The notes below the pieces were generated by a model. That model was given only the letters and a program-made list of their open reading frames with translations, had not been told where the DNA came from and made no database searches. Made by a program: the position numbers and the translations under genes. Source: Rhodospirillaceae bacterium (lineage in GTDB: Bacteria; Pseudomonadota; Alphaproteobacteria; UBA8366; GCA-2717185). Taken from it: 14,332 nucleotides of DNA. The DNA lies in NCBI GenBank assembly GCA_002717185.1, contig PBDC01000055.1:12756-27087 (forward strand), in the 5' to 3' direction. Within the stretch, counting starts at the first letter, position 1; each line of letters opens with the position of its first letter. This document shows, piece after piece, positions 13,565 through 14,332 of this stretch.

Positions 13565-14332
13565 TTACCGTGTGACGATCGTGCCAGCGTCGTTCATACG
13601 CCCGATATCACTTTCGTCATAGCCGAGTTCGGCCAAGATCTCGCGTGTGTGTTCGCCGATTTTCGGGGGCTGTCTGCGAAGATTGAGGTCGTGGTCACCG
13701 ATTTCGACTGGCAGACGAGGTACCTTTGTCAGCGGTGCGTTGTCCAATTCGATTTCCAGCATGCGGCTGTCGGCATTGAGTTGTGGATCGTCGGTCAGGT
13801 CTTCTGGACGCGCGACCGGTGAAAAGGGGATTTCGATCTCCTCACATATCTTTTCCATTTCTGCGAGATTGTGACGTTTGGTTATCTCGGCAACTATTGG
13901 CAATGTGACGTCCCGGGCGCGAACACGGTCTTCGTTGGTTTTTAGGTTGGGGTCGTTGAGCAGATCTTGCCGGTTAAATTTTTTGCAATAGCGGCGCCAG
14001 TGATTGTCGCTGGTGAGGCCAATGAAGATGCGTTGTTCGTCCGCTGTCTCAAAGGTTTCGTAGATCGCCCAGGCGCCGACCCGTCCCGGCATCGGCGGTT
14101 GTGGTTGGCCAGTGACGGCGCTCCCAACGAGATGCTGCGTCATTAGGAAAGCTGTAGATTCGAAGAGGGCGCTCTTCACGAACTGTCCTCTGCCCGTTCG
14201 GTCTCGGTCGCGAAGCGCCGCCTGTATGCCAACGACCGCGTAGGTGCCGCCCATGATGTCGACGACGGAAGACCCGGCGCGTAGCGGTCGTCCCGGCGGG
14301 CCAGTCATATATGCGAGACCGGCCATATATTG
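13565..14332 (-). CDS. CaiB/BaiF-type (class III) CoA-transferase, 5' end cut by window edge
   Basis: C-terminal 255 residues of a family III CoA-transferase, which moves CoA from one acyl group to another carboxylate by a ternary mechanism. Full proteins are about 390-410 residues, so roughly the first third lies beyond the right edge. The frame stays open through 14332 (Gln-Tyr before the first Met), so the ATG at 14326 is internal. The fragment opens with the MAGLAYMTGP and RAGSSVVDIMGG segments; the Asp in VVDIMGG (residue 23 from that Met) aligns with the catalytic aspartate of formyl-CoA transferase (GDSNTG context). The small domain follows with RVGAWAIYETFETADEQRIFIG. The C-terminus has the LAELGYDESDI signature of the family. 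It is followed after 10 bases by the AMP-forming ligase gene, so the two form an operon that probably begins outside the window. Substrate unknown. Confidence 0.9.
   Translation of the reverse strand, partial: QYMAGLAYMTGPPGRPLRAGSSVVDIMGGTYAVVGIQAALRDRDRTGRGQFVKSALFESTAFLMTQHLVGSAVTGQPQPPMPGRVGAWAIYETFETADEQRIFIGLTSDNHWRRYCKKFNRQDLLNDPNLKTNEDRVRARDVTLPIVAEITKRHNLAEMEKICEEIEIPFSPVARPEDLTDDPQLNADSRMLEIELDNAPLTKVPRLPVEIGDHDLNLRRQPPKIGEHTREILAELGYDESDIGRMNDAGTIVTR

Noticed and set aside
14324..14326. ATG as the true start of the CoA-transferase
   Set aside because: The frame stays open to the window edge, and the residues after this Met align with the middle of family III CoA-transferases, so the gene is truncated.
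1..14332. Defence system, CRISPR array, prophage or transposon
   Set aside because: All long genes are transport or CoA metabolism; there are no regularly spaced repeats, no terminal inverted repeats and no transposase, nuclease or helicase motifs.

Overview
The window looks like a chromosomal stretch from an alphaproteobacterium. The main support is a complete-looking aapJ-aapQ-aapM-aapP general L-amino-acid ABC transporter block, in the gene order and protein architecture typical of rhizobia and relatives. It is followed by a metabolic cluster of CoA-dependent enzymes. I cannot name genus or species. No tRNA, rRNA, CRISPR array, transposase, integrase or phage gene is visible.

Left part (1-4442, all minus strand, transcribed right to left): aapJ (periplasmic binding protein), aapQ and aapM (two permeases) and aapP (ATPase, cut by the left edge). 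A 12-bp hairpin sits between aapJ and aapQ, where a partial terminator or mRNA-stabilising element would favour binding-protein synthesis. The aapJ leader has a strong ribosome binding site and three perfect tandem copies of a 7-bp unit. The aapQMP genes are clearly AT-rich (hand-counted lines of 28-35% GC), aapJ is intermediate, and everything to the right is GC-rich (hand-counted lines of about 58-65%).

Middle (4443-9386, minus strand): a tight operon of a mandelate-racemase-type enolase-superfamily enzyme, a divergent biotin-dependent-type carboxyltransferase, and an NDP-forming acyl-CoA synthetase with the ATP-grasp half first. Divergently transcribed across an 88-bp gap (9387-9474) are a 3-hydroxyacyl-CoA dehydrogenase homologue and a GNAT acetyltransferase. 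After a 370-bp mostly noncoding stretch come a possible 40-residue small ORF and an enoyl-CoA hydratase. Convergent to these, an AMP-forming acyl-CoA ligase and a class III (CaiB-like) CoA-transferase, cut by the right edge, read leftwards.

Taken together, 4443-14332 reads as a catabolic locus for an unidentified organic acid. The likely steps are isomerisation, dehydration or cycloisomerisation by the enolase-superfamily enzyme, thioester formation by up to three different CoA-activation chemistries, and hydration and oxidation by the crotonase and dehydrogenase. A carboxyl transfer or decarboxylation step may follow, by a carboxyltransferase whose usual oxyanion-hole motifs are altered and whose biotin carboxylase and biotin carrier partners are absent from the window. 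The substrate cannot be read from the sequence. No transcription regulator is encoded in the window.
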